Shown one piece after another: positions 15,083 to 25,564 of a stretch of 64,000 bases of DNA. Below the pieces are notes generated by a model. That model was not told the origin of the DNA, did not search any database, and saw nothing but the letters and a program-made list of their open reading frames with translations. The first letter of the stretch is position 1. Each line of letters starts with the position of its first letter. The position numbers and the translations under genes are program-made. The DNA is from Candidatus Binatia bacterium (GTDB lineage Bacteria > Desulfobacterota > Binatia > UBA12015). The DNA is taken from the NCBI GenBank assembly GCA_036563615.1, contig DATCMB010000014.1:186001-250000 (forward strand). The letters run 5' to 3'.

Positions 15083-16393
15083 CTACAGCAGCTGACGCTT
15101 CTTCGCCTCGCGCTCGAGATCGTCGCGGAACTTCGGGTCGGCGATCGAGATGATCAGCTCGGCGCGCTCGCGCGTCGAGCGTCCCTTCAGGTTCACCACA
15201 CCGTGCTCCGTGACGAGATGGTGCACGTCCATGCGCGGGTCGCTGACCACGCCCTCGAGCTGCGGCACGACGCGCGATACCGTGCCGTCGTGCGCGGTCG
15301 AGTGGAAGGCGAGGAACGACTTGCCGCCGCGTGAGCGGTAGGCGCCGCGCACGAAGTCGTGCTGCCCGCCGATGCCGCTGAACTCGTGGTGATCGAGGAA
15401 CTCGGCGTTCACCTGCCCGTACAGGTCGACCTCGAGGATGCTGTTGATCGAGACCACGTTGTCGTTCGCGGCGATGTTCGCCGGATCGTTGGTCACGTTG
15501 CAGGGCTGACCTTCGAGCCCCGGGTTGTCGTGCATGAAGGCGTAGAACTCCTCGTCGCCGATCGCGAGCGTGAAGAGATGCTTGCGACGGAACGTCCGCT
15601 TGCGCGTCCCGGTCACGACACCCTTCTGGATGAGCCGCATCATGCCCGGCGTGAAGAGCTCCGTGTGGATGCCCAGCTCCTTGCGATCGCTCAGGCACTC
15701 GGTGACGGCGTCGGGCACGCCGCCGACGCCGAGCTGGAGCGTCGCGCCGTCCTCGATCATCGCGGCGATCTGCTCGCCGATCTTGCGGTCGACGTCGCTC
15801 AGCGGGCGTGACGGGAACGACGTCAGCGGTGCGGTGTGCTCGACGATCGCGTCGACCTCGGAGACGTGCAGCATGGTGTCGCCGAGCGTGCGCGGCATGC
15901 GCTCGTTGACCTCGACGATCAGCCGCTTGGCGCTGCGCGCCGCCGCCGGCGAGTACGCGATGCACGTGCCGAGGCTCATGTAGCCGAAGCGGTCCATCGG
16001 CGAGACGGAGACCAGGAACGCGTCGAGCGGGATGCTCTCCTCGAAGAGCCGCGGGAGCTGGTGCAGGTTCGCCGGCACGTAGTCGACGCTCGCGAAGCTT
16101 CCCGAAGCTTCGATCAGCTTGCGGTCGTACGCGACGAGGTAGGTCGGGCGCGGGCGGATCACGCCGAGCAGCTCGGGCACGAGCAAGCTCTCGGCGAGCG
16201 GCTCGAGCGCGTAGGTGTAGTAGACCGCGAGGTCCTCGACGTCGCCGGCACGGGCGCGTGCGCCGAGCGCCCGCAGCAGCGCGGGCGGCTGCGCGACCGC
16301 GATGCCGAGCCCGATCGCGCCGCGCGGCGGGATGCTCGCGACGGCATCCTCGGGCGTGGTCAGCTTGCGTCGATACTCCGCGAAGTAATCCAT
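15083..16393 (-). CDS. Acetyl-CoA hydrolase/4-hydroxybutyrate CoA-transferase family protein
   Basis: This 436-residue class I CoA-transferase has both halves of the family fold. LQLGVGGVPDAVTECL, near residue 220, carries the oxyanion glycine loop, and LGIHTELFTPGMM holds the expected catalytic glutamate (Glu245), which forms the glutamyl-CoA thioester. NVTNDPANIAANDNVVSINS and IGGQHDFVRGA are C-terminal family blocks. It likely exchanges CoA between acetyl-CoA and a short carboxylic acid. The ATG at 16393 (MDYFAEYRRKL) is chosen over an upstream arginine-rich open stretch. It diverges from the LLM-oxidoreductase operon across 193 bases, so both may respond to the same carbon source. Confidence 0.9.
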   Translation of the reverse strand: MDYFAEYRRKLTTPEDAVASIPPRGAIGLGIAVAQPPALLRALGARARAGDVEDLAVYYTYALEPLAESLLVPELLGVIRPRPTYLVAYDRKLIEASGSFASVDYVPANLHQLPRLFEESIPLDAFLVSVSPMDRFGYMSLGTCIAYSPAAARSAKRLIVEVNERMPRTLGDTMLHVSEVDAIVEHTAPLTSFPSRPLSDVDRKIGEQIAAMIEDGATLQLGVGGVPDAVTECLSDRKELGIHTELFTPGMMRLIQKGVVTGTRKRTFRRKHLFTLAIGDEEFYAFMHDNPGLEGQPCNVTNDPANIAANDNVVSINSILEVDLYGQVNAEFLDHHEFSGIGGQHDFVRGAYRSRGGKSFLAFHSTAHDGTVSRVVPQLEGVVSDPRMDVHHLVTEHGVVNLKGRSTRERAELIISIADPKFRDDLEREAKKRQLL

Positions 16394-16586
16394 CGTCGGT
16401 GGCCTCGTCGTCCCTCGTCGTGTTCGTCCATGACGCGGCTTCGGGCGCCGTGCAACAGGCCTCGGCGAGGATCCCGAGCGGCGCGCACGCCGCGCGGAGC
16501 GCAAACTGGCGTCCTCGGCCTCCGCATTGCATCATGCCGCGGACGCGCGGGCGCGGTCGCTCGCGCCATCAGGAGGCACGAGAAGC

Positions 16587-17588
16587 ATGGCTGAGCGCAT
16601 CGGCATCGTTCCGTTCTGGAAGGGCTACAACCGCAAGGAGGTGCTGCGAGCGGCACGGCTTGCCGACGAGCTCGGCTACCACTCGATCTGGATCCCGGAG
16701 GCGTGGTCCTACGAGCAGTTTCAGCTCCTGACCGAGATCGCGCTCGCCACGCGCCAGCTCAAGCTCGCGACCGGCATCGCCAACGTGTTCAGCCGCTCGG
16801 CGGGTCTCCTCGCGATGAGCGCCGCGACCCTCGACGAGATCTCCGAGGGCCGTGCGATCCTCGGGCTCGGCACGAGCGGCAAGAACGTCGTCGAGAACTT
16901 CCACGGCGTGAAGTACGAGAAGCCGCTCACGCGCCTCAAGGAGACGATCCGCATCGCGCAGGCGCTGTGGCGCGGCGAGCGCTTGACGCCCGAGATGAGC
17001 ACGCTCTTCGAGGCGCGGCACTTCAAGCTCGAGATGACGCCGCTGCGTCCGCGCATCCCGGTCTACGTCGCGTCGCTGCAGGAGAAGGCGATCCGCGAGG
17101 TCGGCGCGATCGCCGACGGCTGGGTGCCGACCTTCTGGCCGTACCGGCACCTGAAGGACGGCATCGCGCTGCTCGAGGAAGGCGCGCGGCGCGCGGGACG
17201 CGATGCGAAGGAGCTCGACGTCGCGCCGTTCGTCGCCGTCGTGCCGCTCGAGGATCGCGCGATGGCGCGCTCGATGATCAAGCCGACCGTGTCGTTCTAC
17301 ATCGGCGGCATGGGCGTCTACTACCACGCGCTCTTCTGCCGCTACGGCTTCGAGGAGAACGCGAACCTCGTGCGCAACCTCTACAACGAGGGCAAGCGCA
17401 AGGAGGCGGCCGCCGCCGTCAGCGACGAGCTGATCGACGCGATCGCGATCTGCGGCTCGCCGGAGTACTGCCGCGACAAGCTCGCCGAGTGGCGCGAGAA
17501 CGGGATGGGCATGGCGCTGGTCAACCTGCCGACCGGCGCGCCCTTCGAGATCACGGAGCAGATGCTGCGCGCGCTCGCGCCGCGCTGA
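16587..17588 (+). CDS. LLM-class flavin-dependent oxidoreductase
   Basis: This 333-residue protein has the luciferase-like TIM-barrel pattern: RAARLADELGYHSIWIPEAW, the LATGIANVFSRSA strand, AILGLGTSGKNVVENFHG, and PRIPVYVASLQEKAIREVG. Members use F420 or FMN to oxidise or reduce small organic substrates; which cofactor applies here cannot be settled. The ATG at 16587 follows AGGAGG by ten bases. It is the first gene of a run in which the thioesterase follows after 8 bases and the histidine kinase and ATP-grasp genes follow by four-base overlaps, suggesting a shared pathway. The substrate is unknown. Confidence 0.9.
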   Translation: MAERIGIVPFWKGYNRKEVLRAARLADELGYHSIWIPEAWSYEQFQLLTEIALATRQLKLATGIANVFSRSAGLLAMSAATLDEISEGRAILGLGTSGKNVVENFHGVKYEKPLTRLKETIRIAQALWRGERLTPEMSTLFEARHFKLEMTPLRPRIPVYVASLQEKAIREVGAIADGWVPTFWPYRHLKDGIALLEEGARRAGRDAKELDVAPFVAVVPLEDRAMARSMIKPTVSFYIGGMGVYYHALFCRYGFEENANLVRNLYNEGKRKEAAAAVSDELIDAIAICGSPEYCRDKLAEWRENGMGMALVNLPTGAPFEITEQMLRALAPR

Positions 17589-17596
17589 CGCAACGC

Positions 17597-18463
17597 ATGC
17601 CGCCCAACGACCTCGCCACGGATACCGCCGTCACGCGTCTGCGCGTCGCGCCTGGCTGGTACACCGCCAACCTGCCCGACGCGTGGAACTTCCGCACGCC
17701 GTCCGGTGGCGTGCTGATGACGGTCGCGATGCGCGCCATGCAGGAGGAGCTCGGCGATCCCGAGCTGCGGCCGATCTCGGCGAACACGCACTTCTGCTCG
17801 CCGGTGCCCGCCGGTCCGCTCGAGGTGCGGGTCGAGGTGCTGCGCCACGGCGGGGCGGCGGCGCAGGTGCGCGCGCAGCTGTCGTCGACCACGATGCCGG
17901 GTCCGGGTCTCGAGGTGAGCGCGACCTTCGGCCGCGACCGCGCGGGCGTCGACGTCATCGACACCGAGCCGCCCGCCGTGCCGCCGCCGGACCAGGCGGT
18001 GTCGATGGACGAGGACCCCGACGGCATCGAGCGCCAGCTCCGGCCCACCTTCTTCCGCAACCTCGAGACGCGGCTCGCGCTCGGCCACCCGTGGTGGATG
18101 GGCGGCGACTGGCAGCCCGGTCCGGCGCGGATCGCGCGCTGGTTCCGCTACCGGATCCCGCAGCGCCTGCCCGACGGGCGGCTCGATCCGTTCGCGCTGC
18201 CGCCGATCGCCGACACCATGCCGCCCGCGCTCAAGCAGAAGCTCGGGCCCAACCATCCGCCGTTCTTCGCGCCGAGCCTGGATCTCACCGTGCACTTCCT
18301 CGAGGACACGACCTCCGAGTGGGTCTTGAACTACGTGCACGTCCGTCGCGCGCGCGCCGGCTACGCGACCGCGAGCGCCGAGATCTGGGACGACCAGGGC
18401 CGCTTGCTGGCGTTCGCGACGCAGACCATGATGCTGCGTCGCATCCCCGAAGCACGTCCGTGA
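17597..18463 (+). CDS. TesB/acyl-CoA thioesterase-like double-hotdog protein
   Basis: This 288-residue protein has two hotdog halves, as in TesB-like thioesterases. The N-terminal half has FRTPSGGVLMTVAMRAM and RPISANTHFCSPVPAGPLEV; the C-terminal half has APSLDLTVHFLEDTTSEWVL followed by the family ending (ARAGYATASAEIWDDQGRLL, then FATQTMMLRR). Such proteins cleave acyl-CoA thioesters. It starts 8 bases after the LLM gene, and its stop overlaps the GTG of the histidine kinase gene, so it is translated as part of the same unit. Chain-length preference cannot be inferred. Confidence 0.85.
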   Translation: MPPNDLATDTAVTRLRVAPGWYTANLPDAWNFRTPSGGVLMTVAMRAMQEELGDPELRPISANTHFCSPVPAGPLEVRVEVLRHGGAAAQVRAQLSSTTMPGPGLEVSATFGRDRAGVDVIDTEPPAVPPPDQAVSMDEDPDGIERQLRPTFFRNLETRLALGHPWWMGGDWQPGPARIARWFRYRIPQRLPDGRLDPFALPPIADTMPPALKQKLGPNHPPFFAPSLDLTVHFLEDTTSEWVLNYVHVRRARAGYATASAEIWDDQGRLLAFATQTMMLRRIPEARP

Positions 18464-19653
18464 CCGCTCCTGCCGCCGTGGGGCGGACGGCCGGGAGAGC
18501 CATCCACGACGTGAGCAACGCCAACGACAGCCCACGGCGCGCGCGCTCGCTGGTGCAGCACATCGAGCGCATCGAGCGCTGGCTGCGCACGAACCCGGTG
18601 AAGGTCGGCGTCCTGGTCGCGCTCCTCATGCTCGTGACCATGCTCGTGCAGGAGGAGATCGACGAGCACCTGTGGCTCGTCTTCACCTACGCGTTCCCGG
18701 TCGCGCTCGCGGGCTACGGGCTCGGCTTCCGCGGCGGAGCGGTCGCGGCGCTGGTCGCGACGGCGCTGCTCTACGACCACGCGATCCACACGCTGGGCAC
18801 GAAGGACACGGTGTTCGTCCTCACGACGCGGCTTGCCGGCAGCCTCGCCGTCGCGGGTCTGTGCGCGCTCGCGTCGGCGACCGCGCGTGCGCGCGAGCGC
18901 TACATCGCTCGCCACGCTCGTCTCGCGAAGATCCAGGAAGAGTTCCTCGCCGCGTTCGCGCACGACATCCGCTCGCCGCTGAACGCGATCCTCGGCTACG
19001 CGAGCATCCTTCAGGAGGAGGCGGAAGAAGGGTCCGGCCTGTCGCGCGGCGAGCTGTTCGAGGCGCTGCAGCGGATCGAAGCGAACGCGCTGCACGTCGA
19101 GGAGATGATCGCCGGGATGCTGCGCGCCGACGGCGGCGACGGCGCGGTCAGGAACGAGGTCACCACGTTCACCGCGGACGCGCTGATCGACGAGCTCCGC
19201 CGCGAGCTCGACCCGGTCGTGCTCGAGCACGGCGCGCCGGTGACGTGGACGGTCGCGCCCGGCACGCCCGAGCTCGTGACCGATCGCAAGAAGCTGCACT
19301 CGGTGCTGCGCAACCTCGTGGGCAACGCGCTCAAGTACGCGCGCGGCGCGCCGATCGCGGTGAGCGTCCGCTGGGACGCCCCGACCGCGCGGCACCAGAT
19401 CGAGGTGCGCGACGAGGGACCGGGCATCTCGCCCGAGGCGCTGCCGCGGCTCTTCGACCGCTTCTACCGCGCCGCCGGCCGCGACGCCGAGGACGGCTTC
19501 GGCCTCGGCCTCTTCATCGTCAAGCGCATGATCGAGATGATCGGCGGCGACGTGTCGGTGCACAGCGAGCTCGGCGAGGGCAGCCGCTTCCTGCTGACGT
19601 TCCCGCAGCTGCGCGGCGAGGAGGCCGTCGCCGAGGAGGCGAAGGCGTCGTGA
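18460..19653 (+). CDS. Membrane sensor histidine kinase
   Basis: This 397-residue protein has four hydrophobic segments between residues ~48 and 140, with only short external loops, so the sensor is within or near the membrane. The kinase part has the H-box FAHDIRSPLNAILGY (phospho-acceptor His168), N-box VLRNLVGNALKYA, G1 DEGPGI, F-box LFDRFYRAAG and G2 GFGLGLFIVKRM, so it should be active. No response regulator lies nearby, making it an orphan kinase. GTG at 18460 overlaps the thioesterase stop; GTG at 18511 is an alternative start with a weak ribosome site. Its place inside a metabolic operon is unusual. Confidence 0.88.
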   Translation: MTAPAAVGRTAGRAIHDVSNANDSPRRARSLVQHIERIERWLRTNPVKVGVLVALLMLVTMLVQEEIDEHLWLVFTYAFPVALAGYGLGFRGGAVAALVATALLYDHAIHTLGTKDTVFVLTTRLAGSLAVAGLCALASATARARERYIARHARLAKIQEEFLAAFAHDIRSPLNAILGYASILQEEAEEGSGLSRGELFEALQRIEANALHVEEMIAGMLRADGGDGAVRNEVTTFTADALIDELRRELDPVVLEHGAPVTWTVAPGTPELVTDRKKLHSVLRNLVGNALKYARGAPIAVSVRWDAPTARHQIEVRDEGPGISPEALPRLFDRFYRAAGRDAEDGFGLGLFIVKRMIEMIGGDVSVHSELGEGSRFLLTFPQLRGEEAVAEEAKAS

Positions 19654-20942
19654 GCGGCGCCAACGAAGCCGCCGAACAGCTCAACCGTAGCTGTCGCTGC
19701 ATCACCGTCGACCCCGACGCGCTTGCGGCGTGCCTCGAGTCCGGTCCGGACACCGTCGGGCTCTATCGCTCGATCCGTGAGAACCAGCCGCACCTCTTCG
19801 CGAGCTTGCCGGTGTTCGTGTCGCGCGAGCACGTCGAGCGCATGCGCGAGGTGATCGCCGCCGTCGAGCGCACGCTCGCGACGCCCGCCGTGCGCGAGGT
19901 CGTGCTCGGCTGGGCGCCCGAGATCGCGCGCGTCCCGGCGAAGCCGCGCGGCGTCTTCCTCGGCTACGACTTTCACCTCGGCCCGAGCGGACCGCAGCTC
20001 ATCGAGATCAACACCAACGCCGGCGGCGCGCTGCTCAACGCGGCGCTGGGGGCCGCGCAGAAGGCGTGCTGCGACGAGGTCGAGCCGTTGCTGTCGAGCG
20101 TGCTCGAGAGCGTCACGCCCGGGCTCACCCAGCTCGACGACGAGGTGCTGCGCACCTTCCGCGAGGAGTGGCGTCTCGCGCGCGGCGAGCAGCCGCTCAC
20201 GAGCGTCGCGATCGTCGACGAGGAGCCGACCGCGCAGTACCTGCACCCGGAGTTCCTGCTCTTCCGTCAGCTCTTCGCGCGCGGCGGCCTGCACGCGGTC
20301 GTGATCGATCCGGGCGAGCTGCGCCACGCGGACGGCGCCCTGTGGCACGGCGCGACCCGCATCGACCTGGTCTACAACCGGCTCACCGACTTCGCGCTGT
20401 CGGCGCCGCGCAACGCGGCCCTGCGCGACGCCTACCTCGCGGACGATGCGGTGATCACGCCGCACCCGCGCGCGCACGCGATCTACGCCGACAAGCGCAA
20501 CCTGACGCTGCTCTCCGATCCCGAGCGTCTGCGCGCGCTCGGCGTCGACGACGCGACCGTGCGCACGCTCGAAGCCGCCGTGCCGCGCACGGTGCTGGTC
20601 GATCCCGCGCGTGCCGAAGAGTGGTGGCGCGAGCGTCGCGGCCGGTTCTTCAAGCCGGTCGACGGCTACGGCGGCAAGGCGGCGTATCGCGGCGACAAGC
20701 TGACGCGCACGGCGTGGCAAACGGTCCTCGAGCGGCCGTACGTCGCGCAGCGCATCGTGCCGCCGAGCGAGCGCACGATCGAGCTCGACGGCGTCGAGCG
20801 TCCACTGAAGCTCGATCTGCGCAACTACGTCTACGACGGCCGCGTGCAGCTCGTCGCCGCGCGCCTCTACCAGGGCCAGACGACGAACTTCCGCACCGCG
20901 GGTGGCGGCTTCGCCCCGGTGTTCACCGGACCGCGCGTCTGA
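19650..20942 (+). CDS. ATP-grasp-like protein with permuted motif order
   Basis: This 430-residue protein contains FLGYDFHLGPSGPQLIEINT with N-A-G-G following (acidic metal-binding E-I-N), then much later FFKPVDGYGGKAAYRGDK (a nucleotide-binding glycine loop), and near the end the ATP-grasp-like ARLYQGQTTNFRTAGGGFAP. The E-I-N motif precedes the glycine loop, the reverse of classical ATP-grasp enzymes and as in circularly permuted forms such as glutathionylspermidine-synthetase-like proteins. It probably ligates a carboxylate to an amine or thiol at the cost of ATP. The substrate is unknown. The GTG start overlaps the histidine-kinase stop, so the two are translationally coupled. Confidence 0.7.
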   Translation: MSGANEAAEQLNRSCRCITVDPDALAACLESGPDTVGLYRSIRENQPHLFASLPVFVSREHVERMREVIAAVERTLATPAVREVVLGWAPEIARVPAKPRGVFLGYDFHLGPSGPQLIEINTNAGGALLNAALGAAQKACCDEVEPLLSSVLESVTPGLTQLDDEVLRTFREEWRLARGEQPLTSVAIVDEEPTAQYLHPEFLLFRQLFARGGLHAVVIDPGELRHADGALWHGATRIDLVYNRLTDFALSAPRNAALRDAYLADDAVITPHPRAHAIYADKRNLTLLSDPERLRALGVDDATVRTLEAAVPRTVLVDPARAEEWWRERRGRFFKPVDGYGGKAAYRGDKLTRTAWQTVLERPYVAQRIVPPSERTIELDGVERPLKLDLRNYVYDGRVQLVAARLYQGQTTNFRTAGGGFAPVFTGPRV

Positions 20943-21022
20943 TCGGCGCGCGAGGGCTTCTCCCCACCGCGGCTCGCGACTAGGCTTGGGGCTGGGCCGG
21001 CCCCGCCCGAGCGGAGGTGTCG

Positions 21023-21970
<948 letters not shown>

Positions 21971-22069
21971 GCCGGCGTCACCGGCGCGAGCGGCGCGAGT
22001 GAGCCCCGCGCGGCGCCACGGCGGGCGGAGAATTGGACTTCCGCGGCCGTTGCGCCGACAAACGGCTTG

Positions 22070-24061
22070 ATGGGCGATCGTGGGACGGCGAGCGGCGTGG
22101 CGCACGCCACGCCGCGGGAGCCGCGTCCGTACGACCGCAGCGCGGCCGAGCGGACGGTGCGGCCGGGACAGCGCGCGCAGGCGCTACCGCTCGTCGCGCT
22201 CGGCGCGCTCGGCGTGGTGTACGGCGACATCGGCACGTCGCCGCTCTACGCGCTGCGCCAGTGCTTCATCGGACCGCGCGCGGTGCCGCAGACGCCCGAG
22301 AACGTCCTCGGCGTCCTGTCGCTGGTCTTCTGGGCGCTGGTCCTCGTGGTCGCCGTCAAGTATCTCACCGTGCTGCTGCGCGCGGACAACCAGGGCGAGG
22401 GCGGCATCTTGGCGTTGCTCGCGCTCGCGACGTCGCACCACGCTCCGACCGACGACGCGAGCCCGCGCCGCGGCGCGCACGTTCTCGCGGCGCTCGGCAT
22501 CTTCGGCGCGGCGCTGCTCTATGGCGACGGCGTCATCACGCCGGCGATCTCGGTGCTGTCGGCGATGGAAGGCCTCGAGGTCGCGACCACGGCGTTCCGG
22601 CCGGTCGTCGTGCCGCTCACGGTCCTCGTGCTCGCGGCGCTCTTCCTCGTGCAGAAGCACGGCACCGGGCGCGTCGCGGCCGTGTTCGGGCCGACGATGC
22701 TCGTCTGGTTCGTCGTCATCGGCGTGCTCGGCGCGCGCGCGATCCTGCTCGAGCAGCCCGGTCACCCGTCGGTGCTGCACGCCCTCGATCCGCGCTACGG
22801 GCTCGCGGTCCTCACCTCGCACGTCGCGGACGCGGTCTTCGTGCTCGGCTCGATCGTGCTCGTCGTCACCGGCTGCGAGGCGCTGTACGCGGACCTCGGC
22901 CACTTCGGCGCGCGCCCGATCCGCACCGCGTGGTACGCGGTGGTCTTCCCGGCGCTCGTGCTCAATTACTTCGGGCAGGGCGTGCTGCTGCTCGAGGGCG
23001 GCGTCGCGAGCCGGCATCCGTTCTTCGACCTCGCGCCAGAGTGGGGGCTCTACCCGCTCGTCGGGCTCGCGACGCTCGCGACCATCATCGCCTCGCAGGC
23101 GCTGATCACGGGCGCCTTCTCGCTCACGCAGCAGGCCGTCGTGCTGGGCTACGCGCCGCGCTTTCCGATCATCCACACCTCGGACGTCGAGCGCGGCCAG
23201 ATCTACATGCCGCACGTGAACTACGGCCTGATGGCGCTGTGCATCCTGCTGGTGCTGAGCTTCCGCAGCTCGGACGCGCTCGCCGACGCGTACGGCATCG
23301 CCGTGACCGGCACGATGACGATCACCAGCGTCCTCTTCTACCAGGTGGCGCGTCGTCACTGGGGCTGGCCGCTGCCCGCCGCGGCCGCGGTGACCGGCGC
23401 CTTCCTCGTCGTCGACCTCGCCTTCCTGATCGCGAACCTCGACAAGATCGCGTCGGGCGGCTGGGTGCCGATCGCGATCGCGCTCGCGGCCTACACCGTC
23501 ATGACCACCTGGAAGCGCGGCCGCAGCGAGCTCGCGTCCGTGCTGATTCGTCAGGGCACGCCGGTCGAGCGCTTCGTGCAGGAGCTGCGCGAGCAGCCGC
23601 CGCGCCGCGTGCCCGGCACCGTCGTGTACTGGACGAGCAACACCGGCAGCATTCCCGCCATCCTCGAGCGCAACCTCGCCGTCAATCACGTGCTGCACGA
23701 GCGGGTCGTGCTGCTGTCGACCGGCAGCGCGCAGCAGCCGCGCGTGCGCGACGAGAATCGCACCATCGTGCTCGACCTCGGCGAGGGCGTCTACCGCGTG
23801 CTCGCGTTCTTCGGCTTCATGGAAAGGCCGCACATCGCGACGATCGCCGCGTGCTGCGCGACCCACGGGCTCTTGCTCGACGTCGCGAGCACGGACTTCT
23901 TCGTCTCCGCCGACCGCCTGCTCGCGACCGGTCCGTCGCGCATGGCGCGCTGGCGCAAGCAGCTCTTCGCGCTGCTCGCGCGCTTGACGCCGCCGATGAC
24001 GAGCGCGCTCGGAATCCCGCCCGAGCGCGTCATCCTGCTCGGGCGCGAGGTCGAGCTGTAG
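22070..24061 (+). CDS. kup: Kup-type low-affinity potassium transporter
   Basis: This 663-residue protein has about twelve membrane helices and the K+ uptake permease signature GVVYGDIGTSPLYALRQCF at the first helix. It also has ADNQGEGGILALLALATSHH and ALLYGDGVITPAISVLSAMEG. A cytoplasmic C-terminal domain of ~190 residues follows, as in the family. It is a K+/H+ symporter. The ~30-residue polar N-terminus is longer than in E. coli Kup. An ATG at 22070 is preferred over the adjacent TTG. No K+-sensing element was recognised in the 99 bases upstream. Confidence 0.95.
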   Translation: MGDRGTASGVAHATPREPRPYDRSAAERTVRPGQRAQALPLVALGALGVVYGDIGTSPLYALRQCFIGPRAVPQTPENVLGVLSLVFWALVLVVAVKYLTVLLRADNQGEGGILALLALATSHHAPTDDASPRRGAHVLAALGIFGAALLYGDGVITPAISVLSAMEGLEVATTAFRPVVVPLTVLVLAALFLVQKHGTGRVAAVFGPTMLVWFVVIGVLGARAILLEQPGHPSVLHALDPRYGLAVLTSHVADAVFVLGSIVLVVTGCEALYADLGHFGARPIRTAWYAVVFPALVLNYFGQGVLLLEGGVASRHPFFDLAPEWGLYPLVGLATLATIIASQALITGAFSLTQQAVVLGYAPRFPIIHTSDVERGQIYMPHVNYGLMALCILLVLSFRSSDALADAYGIAVTGTMTITSVLFYQVARRHWGWPLPAAAAVTGAFLVVDLAFLIANLDKIASGGWVPIAIALAAYTVMTTWKRGRSELASVLIRQGTPVERFVQELREQPPRRVPGTVVYWTSNTGSIPAILERNLAVNHVLHERVVLLSTGSAQQPRVRDENRTIVLDLGEGVYRVLAFFGFMERPHIATIAACCATHGLLLDVASTDFFVSADRLLATGPSRMARWRKQLFALLARLTPPMTSALGIPPERVILLGREVEL

Positions 24062-24119
24062 CGCTGACCGACGCGACGTCGCGACGGACGCCGGCGGCGG
24101 GTTCCGACGACCGCCGCCG

Positions 24120-25508
24120 CTACGGACGGACGCCGCGCCCGAGCGCCGCGATCCTCTCGAAGTAGCGCCCGAAGGCGACGATCCCACCCGATGCTTGACG
24201 CCAGTCGAAGTTCTCGTTCGGCGCGTGGTAGCCGTGCTCGGGCAGCGACAGCCCGAGGAAGTAGACCGGCGCGCGCAGGATCTGCTCCATCGCGAGCACG
24301 GCGCCGATCGAGCCGCCCTCGCGCACGAACACCGGCTCGCGTCCGAACGCGGCCTTCATCGCCGCGCGCACCGCGTCGGCGTACGGACCGGTCGTGCGTC
24401 CCTTGTACGCCGGCAGCGCGTGCTCCGGCTCGACGCGCACGTCGGGGTTCACGCGACGGACGTGCTCGCGCACGAGCCGCACGATCTTCTCGGGCCGCAT
24501 GTTGGGCACGAGGCGGCAGGAGATGATGGCCGTCGCCGCCGGCGGCACGATGGTCTTGACGCCCGGTCCCTGGTAGCCGCCCGCGATGCCGTGCACCTCG
24601 AGCGTCGGCATGAGCCAGAGGCGCTTCATCGCGTCGAGCGCGTCGCTCGTGCGAATCGAGCGGAACAGGTGGTCCTTCTTGAACGCGGCGACGCTGAAGC
24701 CGCAGCGCCGGAGGTCCTCGAGCTCCGCCCGCGTCGGCTTTTCGACGTCGTCGTAGAATCCTTTGATCTTGACGCGGCCAGTCTTCGCGTCGAGCATCGA
24801 CGCCACGACCTCCGCGATCTCGGCGACCGGGTTGCGCGCGGCGCCGCCGGTCGTGCCCGAGTGCTGATCGGTCTCGCCGGTGCGCAGCGACAGCCGGAAG
24901 CCCTGCAGGCCGCGCAGACCGGCGGGGCACGCGGGGCGCGTGCGCGACACCCACACCGTGTCGCTGACGATCACCGAGTCGGTGGCGAGCACCGCGCGGT
25001 GCTTGCGCAGCGTCGCCGCGAAGTGCGGCGAGCCGATCTCCTCCTCGAGCTCCCAGAGGAATGCGACGTTCACCCGCACGTCGTGCTCGCGCGCCCAGCG
25101 CGCGCCGTAGAGCGCTGCGAGCGCCGGTCCCTTGTCGTCGGTGGTGCCGCGCGCGACGTAGCGCTCGCCGTCAATCTTCAGCCGGAACGGATCGGTGCGC
25201 CACTCGGGCTCGTCGGCGGGCTGGACGTCGATGTGGTTGTAGATCGTGACCGTCGGCAGGCGCGGGTCCTTGCCGAGGCGACCGTGCACGAGCGGGTGGC
25301 CGCCGGTCTCGATCAGCCGCGCCTCGCCGCCCGCCCAGCGCACGAGCGCGGCCGCGCGCTCGGCGGCGCGGCGCACGTCCTTCTTGCGCGCGGGGTCGAC
25401 CGAGACGCTCGGGATCTCGACCAGCTCGCGCAGGTGCTTCTCGTAGCTCGCGCGCGACGCGGCGGCGTACGCGACGAGGTCGTCTGCGGGCGCGGGTTTC
25501 GAAGCCAT
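24120..25508 (-). CDS. M20-family dipeptidase/metallopeptidase
   Basis: This 462-residue zinc peptidase has the M20 metal ligands: NHIDVQPADE (His92, Asp94), GTTDDKGPALA with the bridging Asp, ELEEEIGSPHF with the catalytic Glu and neighbouring ligand Glu, and PEHGYHAPNENF with the last His. A lid/dimerisation domain occupies the middle (QHSGTTGGAARNPVAEIAEV). It hydrolyses dipeptides or similar amides in the cytoplasm; no signal peptide is visible. The ATG at 25508 (MASKPAPADDL) is the first sensible start. It converges on kup and lies 56 bases beyond the GST-like gene in the same direction. Confidence 0.93.
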   Translation of the reverse strand: MASKPAPADDLVAYAAASRASYEKHLRELVEIPSVSVDPARKKDVRRAAERAAALVRWAGGEARLIETGGHPLVHGRLGKDPRLPTVTIYNHIDVQPADEPEWRTDPFRLKIDGERYVARGTTDDKGPALAALYGARWAREHDVRVNVAFLWELEEEIGSPHFAATLRKHRAVLATDSVIVSDTVWVSRTRPACPAGLRGLQGFRLSLRTGETDQHSGTTGGAARNPVAEIAEVVASMLDAKTGRVKIKGFYDDVEKPTRAELEDLRRCGFSVAAFKKDHLFRSIRTSDALDAMKRLWLMPTLEVHGIAGGYQGPGVKTIVPPAATAIISCRLVPNMRPEKIVRLVREHVRRVNPDVRVEPEHALPAYKGRTTGPYADAVRAAMKAAFGREPVFVREGGSIGAVLAMEQILRAPVYFLGLSLPEHGYHAPNENFDWRQASGGIVAFGRYFERIAALGRGVRP

Positions 25509-25564
25509 CGCAGCGTTGTCGCGAGCGCCGCTGCGCCGCGCAAGGCCGCGCCGCGCGGTGCGCG

